Shown: positions 1 through 10,852 of the stretch, one piece after another
Position numbering within the stretch: position 1 is the first letter of the stretch
Layout of the letters: each line of letters starts with the position of its first letter
Assembly (NCBI RefSeq): GCF_964355755.1
Contig: NW_027306095.1
Location: 1-64,000, forward strand
DNA: 64,000 nucleotides
From: Antedon mediterranea
Lineage: Eukaryota; Echinodermata; Crinoidea; Comatulida; Antedonidae
Direction: 5' to 3'
Notes under the pieces: generated by a model
Told to the model about the DNA's origin: nothing
What the model saw: only the letters and a program-made list of their open reading frames with translations
Databases searched by the model: none
Position numbers and translations under genes: made by a program

Positions 1-137
1 AATGCACAAAATTGTCTAAAACGTCTCCAAATACGATATTAAGCTATTGTATGCACTTTGATGTTTTTGAGTGAAAAGTTTTTTCGAAATGCACAAAATG
101 TTCTAAAACGTCTCCAAATGCGATTTGGAGCTCTTTT

Positions 138-177
138 GTGCACTTTAATTTTTTTTGTGTAAAAAGTTTGCTATTTT
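138..177 (+). repeat. Short monomer class, 38-40 bp (example)
   Basis: GTGCAC to GTGCAC spacing here is 40 bp, against 87 in the consensus. GTGTAAAAAGTTT is joined directly to GCTATTTTGTGC, which corresponds to a 48-bp internal deletion from CATCG to TTTGAA; a variable T-run accounts for the other bases. The same short unit always follows a monomer with GAGCTC. Other checked sites of that marker are 4120, 6468, 7271, 60573 and 60787 (forward) and 2611, 9755, 13809 and 14437 (reverse). At 4120 the short unit itself does not follow in the usual form. Confidence 0.85.
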
Positions 178-235
178 GTGCACTTTTAATGTTTTGTGTG
201 AAAAGTTTTATCGAAATGCTCAAAATTGTCTAAAA

Positions 236-283
236 CGGTTTCAAATGTGATTTTAAGCACTTTGATATTTTTGTGTAATCAAG
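236..283 (+). repeat. Shortened monomer class, ~10-bp deletion (example)
   Basis: The consensus GATTTGAAGCTATTTTGTGC is replaced by GATTTTAAGC running straight into ACTTTGATATTTTTGTG, a 10-bp loss. It is linked with the substitutions GGTTTCAAATGTG upstream and GTGTAATCAAG downstream, where most monomers have GTGTGAAAAG. The class recurs throughout the window in both orientations and breaks the 87-bp phase, which is why long open frames stop at it. Confidence 0.85.
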
Positions 284-889
284 TTTTTTCGAAATGCACA
301 ACATGGTCTAAAACGTCTCCAAATGCGATTTGAAGCTATTTTGTGCACTTTGATGTTTTTGTGTGAAAAGTTTCATCGAAATGCACAAAATGGTCTAAAA
401 CGTCTCTAAATGCGATTTGAAGCTATTTTGTGCACTTTGATGTTTTTGTGTGAAAAGTTTCATCGAAATGCACAAAATGGTCTAAAACGTCTCTAAATGC
501 GATTTGAAGATATTTTGTGCACTTTGTCGTTTTTGTGTGAAAAGTTTCATCGAAATGCTCAAAATGGTCTAAAACGTCTCCAAATGCGATTTGAAGCTAT
601 TTTGTGCACTTTGATGTTTTTTTCTGAAAAGTTTCATCGAAATGCACAAAATGGTCTAAAACGTCTCTAAATGCGATTTGAAGCTTTTTTGTGCACTTTG
701 ATGTTTTTGTGTGAAAAGTTTCATCGAAATGCACAAAATGGTCTAAAACGTCTCTAAATGCGATTTGAAGCTATTTTGTGCACTTTGATGTTTTTTTGTG
801 AAAAGTTTCATCGAAATGCACAAAATGGTCTAAAACGTCTCTAAATGCGATTTGAAGCTATTTTGTGCACTTTGTCGTTTTTGTGTGAA

Positions 890-921
890 AAGTTTCATCG
901 AAATGCATTTCGATGAAACTT
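890..921. repeat. Perfect 32-bp palindrome at F-to-R turn (copy 1)
   Basis: The arm AAGTTTCATCGAAATG (890-905) is followed at once by its exact reverse complement (906-921), with no spacer and with ATGCAT at the centre. The left half is forward monomer sequence and the right half is reverse monomer sequence folded at the same monomer position, so nothing was lost at the turn. Symmetry stops at base 889/922 because the left monomer continues GTGTGA while the right one is the TGATTACAC variant. Confidence 0.97.
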
Positions 922-3900
922 GATTACACAAAAATATCAAAGTGCTTAAAATCACATTTGAAACCGTTTTAGACCATTTTGAGCATTTCGATAAAACTTT
1001 TCACACAAAACATCAAAGTGCACAAAATAACTTCAAATCGCAATTGGAGACGTTTTAGACCATTTTGTGCATTTCGATGAAACTTTTCACACAAAAACGA
1101 CAAAGTGCACAAAATAGCTTCAAATCGCATTTAGAGACGTTTTAGACAATTTTGTACATTTCGATGAAACTGGATTACACAAAACATCAAAGTGCACAAA
1201 ATTGCTTCAAATCGCATTTGGAGACGTTTTAGACCATTTTGTGCATTTCGAAAAAACTTTTCACACAAAAACGACAAAGTGCACAAAATAGCTTCAAATC
1301 GCATTTGCAGACGTTTTAGAACATTTTGTGCATTTCGATGAAACTTTTCACACAAAAACATCAAAGTGCACAAAATTGCTTCAAATCGCATTTGGAGACG
1401 TTTTAGACCATTTTGAGCATTTCGATGAAACTTTTCACACAAAAACATCAAAGTGCACAAAATTGCTTCAAATCGCATTTGGAGACGTTTAGACCATTTT
1501 GAGCATTTCGATGAAATTTTTCACACAAAAACATCAAAGTGCACAAAATACCTTCAAATCGCATTTGCAGACGTTTTAGACCATTTTGTGCATTTCGATG
1601 AAACTTTTCACACAAAAACATCAAAGTGCACAAAATTGCTTCAAATCGCATTTGGAGACGTTTTAGACCATTTTGAGCATTTCGATGAAACTTTTCACAC
1701 AAAAACGACAAAGTGCACAAAATAGCTTCAAATCGCATTTAAAGACGTTTTTAGACCATTTTGTGCATTTCGATGAAACTTTTCACAAAAAAACATCAAA
1801 GTGCACTAAATAGCTTCAAATCGCATTTAGAGAAGTTTTAGACCATTTTGTGCATTTCGATGAAACTTTTCACACAAAAACATCAAAGTGCACAAAATAG
1901 CTTCAAATCGCATTTAGAGACGTTTTAGACCATTTTGTGCATTTCGATGAAACTTTTCAGAAAAAAACATCAAAGTGCACAAAATAGCTTCAAATCGCAT
2001 TTGGAGACGTTTTAGACCATTTTGAGCATTTCGATGAAACTTTTCACACAAAAACGACAAAGTGCACAAAATAGCTTCAAATCGCATTTAGAGACGTTTT
2101 AGACCATTTTGTGCATTTCGATGAAACTTTTCACACAAAAACATCAAAGTGCACAAAATAGCTTCAAATCGCATTTAGAGACGTTTTAGACCATTTTGAG
2201 CATTTCGATGAAACTTGATTACACAAAAATATCAAAGTGCTTAAAATCACATTTGAAACCGTTTTAGACCATTTTGAGCATTTCGATAAAACTTTTCACA
2301 CAAAACATCAAAGTGCACAAAATAACTTCAAATCGCATTTGGAGACGTTTTAGACCATTTTGTGCATTTCGAATAAACTTTTCACACAAAAACATCAAAG
2401 TGCACAAATAGCTTCAAATCGCATTTGGAGACGTTTTAGACCATGTTGTGCATTTCGAAAAAACTTGATTACACAAAAATATCAAAGTGCTTAAAATCAC
2501 ATTTGAAACCGTTTTAGACAATTTTGAGCATTTCGATAAAACTTTTCACACAAAACATTAAAGTGCACAAAATAGCAAACTTTTTACACAAAACATCAAA
2601 GTGCACAAAAGAGCTCCAAATCGCATTGGGAGACGTTTTAGACCATTTTGTGCATTTCGAAAAAACTTTTCACTCAAAAACATCAAAGTGCATACAATAG
2701 CTTAATATCGTATTTGGAGACGTTTTAGACAATTTTGTGCATTTTAATGAAACTTTTCACACAAAAACATCAAAGTGCACAAAATAGCTTCAAATCGCAT
2801 TTGCAGACGTTTTAAACCATTTAGTGCATTTCGATGAAACTTGATTACACAAAAACATCAAAGTGCTTAAAATCACATTTGAAACCGTTTTAGACCATTT
2901 TGAGAATTTCGATAAAACTTTTCACACAAAACATTAAAGTGCACAAAATAGCTTTAAATCGCATTTGCAGACGTTTTAGACCATTTTGTGCATTTCGATG
3001 AAACTTGATTACACAAAAATATCATCAAAGTGCTTAAAATCACATTTGAAACCGTTTTAGACCATTTTGAGCATTTCGATAAAACTTTTCACACAAAACA
3101 TCAAAGTGCACAAAATAACTTCAAATCGCAATTGGAGACGTTTTAGACCATTTTGTGCATTTCGATGAAACTTTTCACACAAAAACGACAAAGTGCACAA
3201 AATAGCTTCAAATCGCATTTAGAGACGTTTTAGACAATTTTATACATTTCGATGAAACTGGATTACACAAAACATCAAAGTGCACAAAATTGCTTCAAAT
3301 CGCATTTGGAGACGTTTTAGACCATTTTGTGCATTTCGAAAAAACTTTTCACACAAAAACGACAAAGTGCACAAAATAGCTTCAAATCGCATTTGCAGAC
3401 GTTTTAGACCATTTTGTGCATTTCGATGAAACTTTTCACACAAAAACATCAAAGTGCACAAAATTGCTTCAAATCGCATTTGGAGACGTTTTAGACCATT
3501 TTGAGCATTTCGATGAAACTTTTCACACAAAAACGACAAAGTGCACAAAATAGCTTCAAATCGCATTTAGAGACGTTTTAGACAATTTTGTGCCTTTCGA
3601 TGAAACTTTTCACAAAAAAACATCAAAGTGCACAAAATAGCTTCAAATCGCATTTGCAGACGTTTTAGACCATTTTGTGCATTTCGATGAAACTTTTCAC
3701 ACAAAAACATCAAAGTGCACAAAATTGCTTCAAATCGCATTTGGAGACGTTTTAGACCATTTTGAGCATTTCGATGAAACTTTTCACACAAAAACGACAA
3801 AGTGCACAAAATAGCTTCAAATCGCATTTAGAGACGTTTTAGACCATTTTGTGCATTCCGATGAAACTTTTCACAAAAAAACATCAAAGTGCACAAAATA

Positions 3901-4065
3901 GCTTCAAATCGCATTTAGAGACGTTTTAGACCATTTTGTGCATTTCGATGAAACTTTTCACACAAAAATATCAAAGTGCACAAAATAGCTTCAAATCGCA
4001 TTTAGAGACGTTTTAGACCATTTTGAGCATTTCGATGAAACTTTTCACACAAAAACGACAAAGTG
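906..4065 (-). repeat. Satellite block R1 (reverse orientation)
   Basis: Reverse-oriented monomers run from the palindrome centre to a non-palindromic turn near 4065. Marker cassette monomers occur around 2570-2720 (GAGCTC at 2611-2616). Nearly all of the block, up to about 3708, reappears at 8049-10852; copy 2 has one extra base after about 2400 and lacks one 87-bp monomer corresponding to about 3709-3795. Open frames on both strands here are satellite artefacts. Confidence 0.95.
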
Positions 4066-4076
4066 AAAAGTTTTTT
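4056..4076. other. R-to-F orientation junction
   Basis: Reverse sequence ending ACGACAAAGTG passes directly into forward AAAAGTTTTTTCGAAAT near 4065. The overlap is at most a few bases (GTG or GTGA could belong to either side). The two sides meet at different monomer positions, so this turn is not a palindrome. Confidence 0.9.
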
Positions 4077-7000
4077 CGAAATACACAAAATGGTCTAAAA
4101 CGTCTCCAAATGCGATTTGGAGCTCTTTTGTGCACTTTGATGTTTTGTGTCAAAAGTTTTATAGAAATGCTCGAAATGGTCTAAAACGGTATCAAATGTG
4201 ATTTTAAGCACTTTCATGTTTTTGTGTAGCCAAGTTTCATCGAAATGCACAAAAAAATCTAAAACGTCTCCAAATGCGATTTAAAGCTATTTTGTGCACT
4301 TTAATATTTTGTGTGAAAAGTTTTATCGAAATTCTCAAAATGGTCTAAAACGGTTTCAAATGTGATTTTAAGCACTTTGATGTTTTTGTGTTATCAAGTT
4401 TCATCGAAATGCACAAAATGGTTTAAAACGTCTGCAAATGCGATTTGAAGCTATTTTGTGCACTTTGATGTTTTGTGTAATCCAGTTTCATCGAAATGTA
4501 CAAAATTGTCTAAAACGTCTCTAAATGCGATTTGAAGCTATTTTGTGCACTTTGTCGTTTTTGTGTGAAAAGTTTCATCGAAATGCTCAAAATGGTCTTA
4601 AACGGTTTCAAATGTGATTTTAAGCACTTTGATATTTTTGTGTAATCAAGTTTTTTCGAAATGCACAAAATGGTCTAAAACGTCTCCAAATGCGATTTAA
4701 AGCTATTTTGTGCACTTTAATGTTTTGTGTGAAAAGTTTTATCGAAATGCTCAAAATGGTCTAAAACGGTTTCAAATGTGATTTTAAGCACCTTGATGTT
4801 TTTGTGTAATCAAGTTTCATCGAAATGCACAAAATGGTTTAAAACGTCTGCAAATGCGATTTGAAGCTATTTTGTGCACTTTGATGTTTTTTGTAATCCA
4901 GTTTCATCGAAATGTACAAAATTGTCTAAAACGTCTCTAAATGCGATTTGAAGCTATTTTGTGCACTTTGTCGTTTTTATGTGAAAAGTTTCATCGAAAT
5001 GCTCAAAATGGTCTAAAACGTCTACAAATGCGATTTGAAGCTATTTTGTGCACTTTGATGTTTTTGTGTGAAAAGTTTCATCGAAATGCACAAAATGGTC
5101 TAAAACGGTTTCAAATGTGATTTTAAGCACTTTGATATTTTTGTGTAATCAAGTTTTTTCGAAATGCACAAAATGGTCTAAAACGTCTCCAATTGCGATT
5201 TGAAGTTATTTTGTGCACTTTGATGTTTTGTGTGAAAAGTTTTATCGAAATTCTCAAAATGGTCTAAAACGGTTTCAAATGTGATTTTAAGCACTTTGAT
5301 ATTTTTGTGTAATCAAGTTTCATCAAAATGCACAAAATGGTCTAAAACGTCTGCAAATGCGATTTAAAGCTATTTTGTCCACTTTAATGTTTTGTGTGAA
5401 AAGTTTTATCGAAATTCTCAAAATGGTCTAAAACGGTTTCAAATGTGATTTTAAGCACTTTGATGTTTTTGTGTAATCAAGTTTCATCGAAATGCACAAA
5501 ATGGTTTAAAACGTCTGCAAATGGGATTTGAAGCTATTTTGTGCACTTTGATGTTTTGTGTAATCCAGTTTCATCGAAATGTACAAAATTGTCTAAAACC
5601 TCTCAAAATGCGATTTGAAGCTATTTTGTGCACTTTGATGTTTTTGTGTGAAAAGTTTCATCGAAATGCACAAAATTGTCTAAAACGTCTCTAAATGCGA
5701 TTTGAAGCTATTTTGTGCACTTTGTCGTTTTTGTGTGAAAAGTTTTCTCGAAATGCACAAAATGGTCTAAAACGTCTCCAAATGCGATTTGAAGCAATTT
5801 TGTGCACTTTGATGTTTTGTGTAATCCAGTTTCATCGAAATGTACAAAATTGTCTAAAACGTCTCTAAATGCGATTTGAAGCTATTTTGTGCACTTTGTC
5901 GTTTTTGTGTGAAAAGTTTTTTCGAAATGCACAAAATGGTCTAAAACGTCTCCAATTGCGATTTGAAGTTATTTTGTGCACTTTGATGTTTTGTGTGAAA
6001 AGTTTTATCGAAATGCTCAAAATGGTCTAAAACGGTTTCAAATGTGATTTTAAGCACTTTGATATTTTTGTGTAATCAAGTTTCATCGAAATGCACAAAA
6101 TGGTCTAAAACGTCTGCAAATGCGATTTAAAGCTATTTTGTGCACTTTAATGTTTTGTGTGAAAAGTTTTATCGAAATTCTCAAAATGGTCTAAAACGGT
6201 TTCAAATGTGATTTTAAGCACTTTGATGTTTTTGTGTAATCAAGTTTCATCGAAATGCACAAAATGGTTTAAAACGTCTGCAAATGCGATTTGAAGCTAT
6301 TTTGTGCACTTTGATGTTTTTGTGTGAAAAGTTTCATCGAAATGCACAAAATTGTCTAAAACGTCTCCAAATACGATATTAAGCTATTGTATGCACTTTG
6401 ATGTTTTTGAGTGAAAAGTTTTTTCGAAATGCACAAAATGTTCTAAAACGTCTCCAAAGGCGATTTGGAGCTCTTTTGTGCACTTTAATTTTTTTTGTGT
6501 AAAAAGTTTGCTATTTTGTGCACTTTTAATGTTTTGTGTGAAAAGTTTTATCGAAATGCTCAAAATGGTCTAAAACGTCTCCAAATGCGATTTGAAGCAA
6601 TTTTGTGCACTTTGATGTTTTGTGTAATCCAGTTTCATCGAAATGTACAAAATTGTCTAAAACGTCTCTAAATGCGATTTGAAGCTATTTTGTGCACTTT
6701 GTCGTTTTTGTGTGAAAAGTTTTTTCGAAATGCACAAAATGGTCTAAAACGTCTCCAATTGCGATTTGAAGTTATTTTGTGCACTTTGATGTTTTGTGTG
6801 AAAAGTTTTATCGAAATGCTCAAAATGGTCTAAAACGGTTTCAAATGTGATTATAAGCACTTTGATATTTTTGTGTAATCAAGTTTCATCGAAATGCACA
6901 AAATGGTCTAAAACGTCTGCAAATGCGATTTAAAGCTATTTTGTGCACTTTAATGTTTTGTGTGAAAAGTTTTATCGAAATTCTCAAAATGGTCTAAAAC

Positions 7001-8048
7001 GGTTTCAAATGTGATTTTAAGCACTTTGATGTTTTTGTGTAATCAAGTTTCATCGAAATGCACAAAATGGTTTAAAACGTCTGCAAATGCGATTTGAAGC
7101 TATTTTGTGCACTTTGATGTTTTTGTGTGAAAAGTTTCATCGAAATGCACAAAATTGTCTAAAACGTCTCCAAATACGATATTAAGCTATTGTATGCACT
7201 TTGATGTTTTTGAGTGAAAAGTTTTTTCGAAATGCACAAAATGTTCTAAAACGTCTCCAAATGCGATTTGGAGCTCTTTTGTGCACTTTAATTTTTTTTG
7301 TGTAAAAAGTTTGCTATTTTGTGCACTTTTAATGTTTTGTGTGAAAAGTTTTATCGAAATGCTCAAAATTGTCTAAAACGGTTTCAAATGTGATTTTAAG
7401 CACTTTGATATTTTTGTGTAATCAAGTTTTTTCGAAATGCACAACATGGTCTAAAACGTCTCCAAATGCGATTTGAAGCTATTTTGTGCACTTTGATGTT
7501 TTTGTGTGAAAAGTTTCATCGAAATGCACAAAATGGTCTAAAACGTCTCTAAATGCGATTTGAAGCTATTTTGTGCACTTTGATGTTTTTGTGTGAAAAG
7601 TTTCATCGAAATGCACAAAATGGTCTAAAACGTCTCTAAATGCGATTTGAAGATATTTTGTGCACTTTGTCGTTTTTGTGTGAAAAGTTTCATCGAAATG
7701 CTCAAAATGGTCTAAAACGTCTCCAAATGCGATTTGAAGCTATTTTGTGCACTTTGATGTTTTTTTCTGAAAAGTTTCATCGAAATGCACAAAATGGTCT
7801 AAAACGTCTCTAAATGCGATTTGAAGCTTTTTTGTGCACTTTGATGTTTTTGTGTGAAAAGTTTCATCGAAATGCACAAAATGGTCTAAAACGTCTCTAA
7901 ATGCGATTTGAAGCTATTTTGTGCACTTTGATGTTTTTTTGTGAAAAGTTTCATCGAAATGCACAAAATGGTCTGAAACGTCTCTAAATGCGATTTGAAG
8001 CTATTTTGTGCACTTTGTCGTTTTTGTGTGAAAAGTTTCATCGAAATG
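4066..8048 (+). repeat. Satellite block F2 (forward orientation)
   Basis: Forward monomers are rich in the shortened class with GTGTAATCAAGTTTCATCG and TGTGATTTTAAGCAC. GAGCTC markers lie at 4120, 6468 and 7271. It contains an 803-bp tandem duplication (about 5762-7371), and its last 905 bp are the second copy of block F1. It ends at the 8033-8064 palindrome. No gene is present. Confidence 0.95.
5762..7371 (+). repeat. 803-bp tandem duplication
   Basis: Sequence from about 5762 to 6568 recurs 803 bp downstream, including the GTAATCCAG monomer (5821 and 6624) and the ATACGATATT cassette (about 6370 and 7173). Only isolated differences were seen, such as CCAAAGGCG near 6456 against CCAAATGCG near 7259, and GATTATAAG near 6850 against GATTTTAAG. 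Confidence 0.88.
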
Positions 8049-8064
8049 CATTTCGATGAAACTT
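8033..8064. repeat. Perfect 32-bp palindrome at F-to-R turn (copy 2)
   Basis: Same 16-bp arms and ATGCAT centre (8048/8049) as at 890-921, exactly 7143 bp further on. Flanking sequence on both sides also matches, so this is a duplicate of the first turn and not an independent inversion. Confidence 0.97.
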
Positions 8065-10852
8065 GATTACACAAAAATATCAAAGTGCTTAAAATCACAT
8101 TTGAAACCGTTTTAGACCATTTTGAGCATTTCGATAAAACTTTTCACACAAAACATCAAAGTGCACAAAATAACTTCAAATCGCAATTGGAGACGTTTTA
8201 GACCATTTTGTGCATTTCGATGAAACTTTTCACACAAAAACGACAAAGTGCACAAAATAGCTTCAAATCGCATTTAGAGACGTTTTAGACAATTTTGTAC
8301 ATTTCGATGAAACTGGATTACACAAAACATCAAAGTGCACAAAATTGCTTCAAATCGCATTTGGAGACGTTTTAGACCATTTTGTGCATTTCGAAAAAAC
8401 TTTTCACACAAAAACGACAAAGTGCACAAAATAGCTTCAAATCGCATTTGCAGACGTTTTAGAACATTTTGTGCATTTCGATGAAACTTTTCACACAAAA
8501 ACATCAAAGTGCACAAAATTGCTTCAAATCGCATTTGGAGACGTTTTAGACCATTTTGAGCATTTCGATGAAACTTTTCACACAAAAACATCAAAGTGCA
8601 CAAAATTGCTTCAAATCGCATTTGGAGACGTTTTAGACCATTTTGAGCATTTCGATGAAATTTTTCACACAAAAACATCAAAGTGCACAAAATACCTTCA
8701 AATCGCATTTGCAGACGTTTTAGACCATTTTGTGCATTTCGATGAAACTTTTCACACAAAAACATCAAAGTGCACAAAATTGCTTCAAATCGCATTTGGA
8801 GACGTTTTAGACCATTTTGAGCATTTCGATGAAACTTTTCACACAAAAACGACAAAGTGCACAAAATAGCTTCAAATCGCATTTAAAGACGTTTTAGACC
8901 ATTTTGTGCATTTCGATGAAACTTTTCACAAAAAAACATCAAAGTGCACTAAATAGCTTCAAATCGCATTTAGAGAAGTTTTAGACCATTTTGTGCATTT
9001 CGATGAAACTTTTCACACAAAAACATCAAAGTGCACAAAATAGCTTCAAATCGCATTTAGAGACGTTTTAGACCATTTTGTGCATTTCGATGAAACTTTT
9101 CAGAAAAAAACATCAAAGTGCACAAAATAGCTTCAAATCGCATTTGGAGACGTTTTAGACCATTTTGAGCATTTCGATGAAACTTTTCACACAAAAACGA
9201 CAAAGTGCACAAAATAGCTTCAAATCGCATTTAGAGACGTTTTAGACCATTTTGTGCATTTCGATGAAACTTTTCACACAAAAACATCAAAGTGCACAAA
9301 ATAGCTTCAAATCGCATTTAGAGACGTTTTAGACCATTTTGAGCATTTCGATGAAACTTGATTACACAAAAATATCAAAGTGCTTAAAATCACATTTGAA
9401 ACCGTTTTAGACCATTTTGAGCATTTCGATAAAACTTTTCACACAAAACATCAAAGTGCACAAAATAACTTCAAATCGCATTTGGAGACGTTTTAGACCA
9501 TTTTGTGCATTTCGAATAAACTTTTCACACAAAAACATCAAAGTGCACAAAATAGCTTCAAATCGCATTTGGAGACGTTTTAGACCATGTTGTGCATTTC
9601 GAAAAAACTTGATTACACAAAAATATCAAAGTGCTTAAAATCACATTTGAAACCGTTTTAGACAATTTTGAGCATTTCGATAAAACTTTTCACACAAAAC
9701 ATTAAAGTGCACAAAATAGCAAACTTTTTACACAAAACATCAAAGTGCACAAAAGAGCTCCAAATCGCATTGGGAGACGTTTTAGACCATTTTGTGCATT
9801 TCGAAAAAACTTTTCACTCAAAAACATCAAAGTGCATACAATAGCTTAATATCGTATTTGGAGACGTTTTAGACAATTTTGTGCATTTTAATGAAACTTT
9901 TCACACAAAAACATCAAAGTGCACAAAATAGCTTCAAATCGCATTTGCAGACGTTTTAAACCATTTAGTGCATTTCGATGAAACTTGATTACACAAAAAC
10001 ATCAAAGTGCTTAAAATCACATTTGAAACCGTTTTAGACCATTTTGAGAATTTCGATAAAACTTTTCACACAAAACATTAAAGTGCACAAAATAGCTTTA
10101 AATCGCATTTGCAGACGTTTTAGACCATTTTGTGCATTTCGATGAAACTTGATTACACAAAAATATCATCAAAGTGCTTAAAATCACATTTGAAACCGTT
10201 TTAGACCATTTTGAGCATTTCGATAAAACTTTTCACACAAAACATCAAAGTGCACAAAATAACTTCAAATCGCAATTGGAGACGTTTTAGACCATTTTGT
10301 GCATTTCGATGAAACTTTTCACACAAAAACGACAAAGTGCACAAAATAGCTTCAAATCGCATTTAGAGACGTTTTAGACAATTTTATACATTTCGATGAA
10401 ACTGGATTACACAAAACATCAAAGTGCACAAAATTGCTTCAAATCGCATTTGGAGACGTTTTAGACCATTTTGTGCATTTCGAAAAAACTTTTCACACAA
10501 AAACGACAAAGTGCACAAAATAGCTTCAAATCGCATTTGCAGACGTTTTAGACCATTTTGTGCATTTCGATGAAACTTTTCACACAAAAACATCAAAGTG
10601 CACAAAATTGCTTCAAATCGCATTTGGAGACGTTTTAGACCATTTTGAGCATTTCGATGAAACTTTTCACACAAAAACGACAAAGTGCACAAAATAGCTT
10701 CAAATCGCATTTAGAGACGTTTTAGACAATTTTGTGCCTTTCGATGAAACTTTTCACAAAAAAACATCAAAGTGCACAAAATAGCTTCAAATCGCATTTG
10801 CAGACGTTTTAGACCATTTTGTGCATTTCGATGAAACTTTTCACACAAAAAC

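Larger units (their letters stand above)
1..905 (+). repeat. Satellite block F1 (forward orientation)
   Basis: This block of forward monomers is cut by the window start. It opens with a marker cassette: a monomer with ATACGATATTAAGCTATTGT, a monomer with the SacI-type GAGCTC at 128-133, a 40-bp short monomer (138-177), then a shortened monomer with GGTTTCAAATGTGATTTTAA (about 238-257). Ordinary 87-bp monomers follow up to the palindromic turn at 905/906. The whole block is repeated at 7144-8048 (spacing 7143 bp) and, less exactly, at about 60455-61389. No gene is present. Confidence 0.95.
1..10852. repeat. 7143-bp segmental tandem duplication carrying an orientation turn
   Basis: Bases 1-905 (F) and 906-3708 (R) match 7144-8048 and 8049-10852 with spacing 7143 (7144 after a 1-base gain near 9550). 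Copy 1 therefore starts at or before base 1. Private variants agree, including CTTTTTTGTGC at about 684 and 7827 and the CATATAC-free ATACGATATT cassette. Copy 2 lacks one monomer near 10852. The repeated unit contains a turn in each direction, so duplication happened after the inversions. Confidence 0.9.

Noticed and set aside
3709-4065. Continuation of the 7143-bp duplication up to the turn at 4065
   Set aside because: After one monomer is skipped, 3796-4050 resembles 10853-11107 only as generic monomers, and private variants no longer agree. I ended the duplication near 3708/10852.
8274-8882. 202-codon open frame on the reverse strand, and dozens of similar ones elsewhere
   Set aside because: It is seven consecutive satellite monomers translated in phase. 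The same region is also open on the other strand, and the frames stop wherever a shortened monomer breaks the 87-bp phase. No homologous domain, splice structure or codon bias is visible.
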